Positions 6,117 through 6,606 of a DNA stretch of 6,606 nucleotides are shown here, one piece after another. Both the position numbers and the translations under genes were made by a program. The DNA is from Thermoleophilia bacterium (GTDB lineage Bacteria; Actinomycetota; Thermoleophilia; Gaiellales; Gaiellaceae): contig JAICLM010000118.1 of the NCBI GenBank assembly GCA_025927435.1, positions 1 through 6,606 of the forward strand, given 5' to 3'. Numbering within the stretch: position 1 is the stretch's first letter; each line of letters begins with the position of its first letter. The notes beneath the pieces were generated by a model. That model did not search any database. It saw only the letters and a list, made by a program, of their open reading frames with translations, and had not been told where the DNA came from.

Positions 6117-6490
6117 AGGGCGGCGAAGAGGTCGACCGGATTGCCGTCGGGGTCTCGGAGCTGGGCGTAGCGCTGGCCCCAGAACGCGTCCCAGGGCTCC
6201 TTCTCGCCCTCGAAGCCGGCTTTGACGATCTGTTCGTACAACCCGTCCACCTCGGCCGGGCTGCCGCACGCGAAGGCGAGCGCGACCTGGTTCCCCCTGG
6301 CCCTGGTCCAGTCGGGATTGAAGCTGCGGATGACGTCCTCGGTGTCGAGCATCAGGCGGAGGCCGTTCGCCAGCGTCGCCTCGACGTGGTCGTCACCCTC
6401 CGGAAACTCGACCCCGAGCAGGCCGTAAAAGGCCCGGGTGCGGATGAGGTCGGAGCAGACGATCCCGATCGCGTCGAGCTGGGGCGGCAT
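6113..6490 (-). CDS. VOC-fold (glyoxalase/bleomycin-resistance-like) protein
   Basis: The 125-residue product matches a single vicinal-oxygen-chelate domain with two beta-alpha-beta-beta-beta repeats. Repeat one runs LDAIGIVCSDLIRTRAFYG to LRLMLDT (about 5-50); repeat two runs QVALAFACGSPAEVDGLYEQIVKAG (68-92) to YAQLRDPDGNPVDLFA (108-123). The closing DPDGNPVDLF motif is diagnostic, but the usual metal-binding Glu in this motif (NxxELF) is Asp120, and the usual first-strand His is replaced by Ile8. Metal binding is therefore doubtful, and it may bind a ligand rather than catalyse. The ATG at 6490 is the only sensible start; no strong ribosome binding site precedes it. It overlaps the methyltransferase by four bases, so the two likely form one transcript. 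The substrate is unknown. Confidence 0.85.
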   Translation of the reverse strand: MPPQLDAIGIVCSDLIRTRAFYGLLGVEFPEGDDHVEATLANGLRLMLDTEDVIRSFNPDWTRARGNQVALAFACGSPAEVDGLYEQIVKAGFEGEKEPWDAFWGQRYAQLRDPDGNPVDLFAAL

Positions 6491-6555
6491 AGCCCGGACG
6501 CTAACCGTTGGCGCCGACGACGTGCGCCGGAGGCGGCCGGGATCGAGCGGGCTCG

Positions 6556-6606
6556 CTAGTCCGTGCCCTCGCCGTTCCGCGACGCGAGCACCGAGTCGGC
6601 CAGCCC
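6556..6606 (-). CDS. Possible C-terminal end of an unidentified protein
   Basis: Reading leftward from the window edge, one frame encodes GLADSVLASRNGEGTD and then TAG. The composition suits a protein tail and the orientation agrees with the VOC gene 65 bases downstream, but 16 residues are too few to identify or to prove coding. The gap 6491-6555 holds only a weak 5-bp inverted repeat at 6510-6528. Confidence 0.35.
   Translation of the reverse strand, partial: GLADSVLASRNGEGTD

Noticed and set aside
6117..6269. N-terminal extension of the methyltransferase to the GTG at 6269
   Set aside because: The extra 51 residues are Arg/Pro-rich and lie antiphase inside the well-supported VOC gene.
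6510..6528. Inverted repeat GGCGC...GCGCC with a 9-base loop
   Set aside because: Only five base pairs in very GC-rich DNA with no T-run; not distinguishable from chance.
1..6606. CRISPR array, tRNA, insertion element or phage attachment site
   Set aside because: No regularly spaced repeats, cloverleaf, transposase or integrase sequence was seen on either strand.

Overview
The window looks like ordinary chromosomal DNA from a high-GC actinobacterium. A deep lineage such as Thermoleophilia (Gaiellales or Solirubrobacterales) is my best guess. That rests on the very GC-rich third codon positions, the B12-dependent ribonucleotide reductase with a C-terminal zinc ribbon, the zinc ribbon/class III cyclase/AAA ATPase fusion, and the Ala-rich lipoprotein. 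The taxonomic placement is inference. There is no tRNA, rRNA, insertion sequence, phage gene or CRISPR array.

Layout. Positions 2-1753 (+) hold the C-terminal 583 residues of a class II ribonucleotide reductase (NrdJ); its start lies outside the window. It ends in four tandem TAG codons followed by a perfect 14-bp hairpin. Positions 1889-3967 (+) hold a signalling protein with an N-terminal zinc ribbon, a nucleotidyl cyclase domain and a STAND-type ATPase domain. Convergent to it lies a two-gene minus-strand unit, with a secreted zinc amidase (4894-4274) transcribed before a small DUF4242 protein (4257-3973). Divergent from the amidase is a small lipoprotein gene (4978-5550, +). Its stop codon overlaps that of a minus-strand unit made of a VOC-fold protein (6490-6113) and a class I methyltransferase (about 6116-5547). 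A probable C-terminal end of one more minus-strand gene enters at 6606-6556.

How the genes fit together. The reductase makes deoxynucleotides and seems functionally separate from the rest. The cyclase/ATPase is a one-gene signalling module. The amidase and the lipoprotein share an 83-bp divergent intergenic region and both act outside the membrane, so a shared cell-envelope role is possible but unproven. The VOC and methyltransferase genes overlap and are probably translationally coupled.

The most notable observation is in the reductase. Where the family has the catalytic Asn-Pro-Cys-x-Glu motif with the radical-carrying cysteine, the sequence reads Asn-Pro-Ser-Thr-Gln, although the rest of the visible protein looks intact. 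Secondary observations are a methyltransferase frame with no ATG, GTG or TTG at the expected start, a cyclase lacking the usual purine-selecting Asp/Thr, and a CTAG that serves as stop codon on both strands. I found no clear new multi-gene system.
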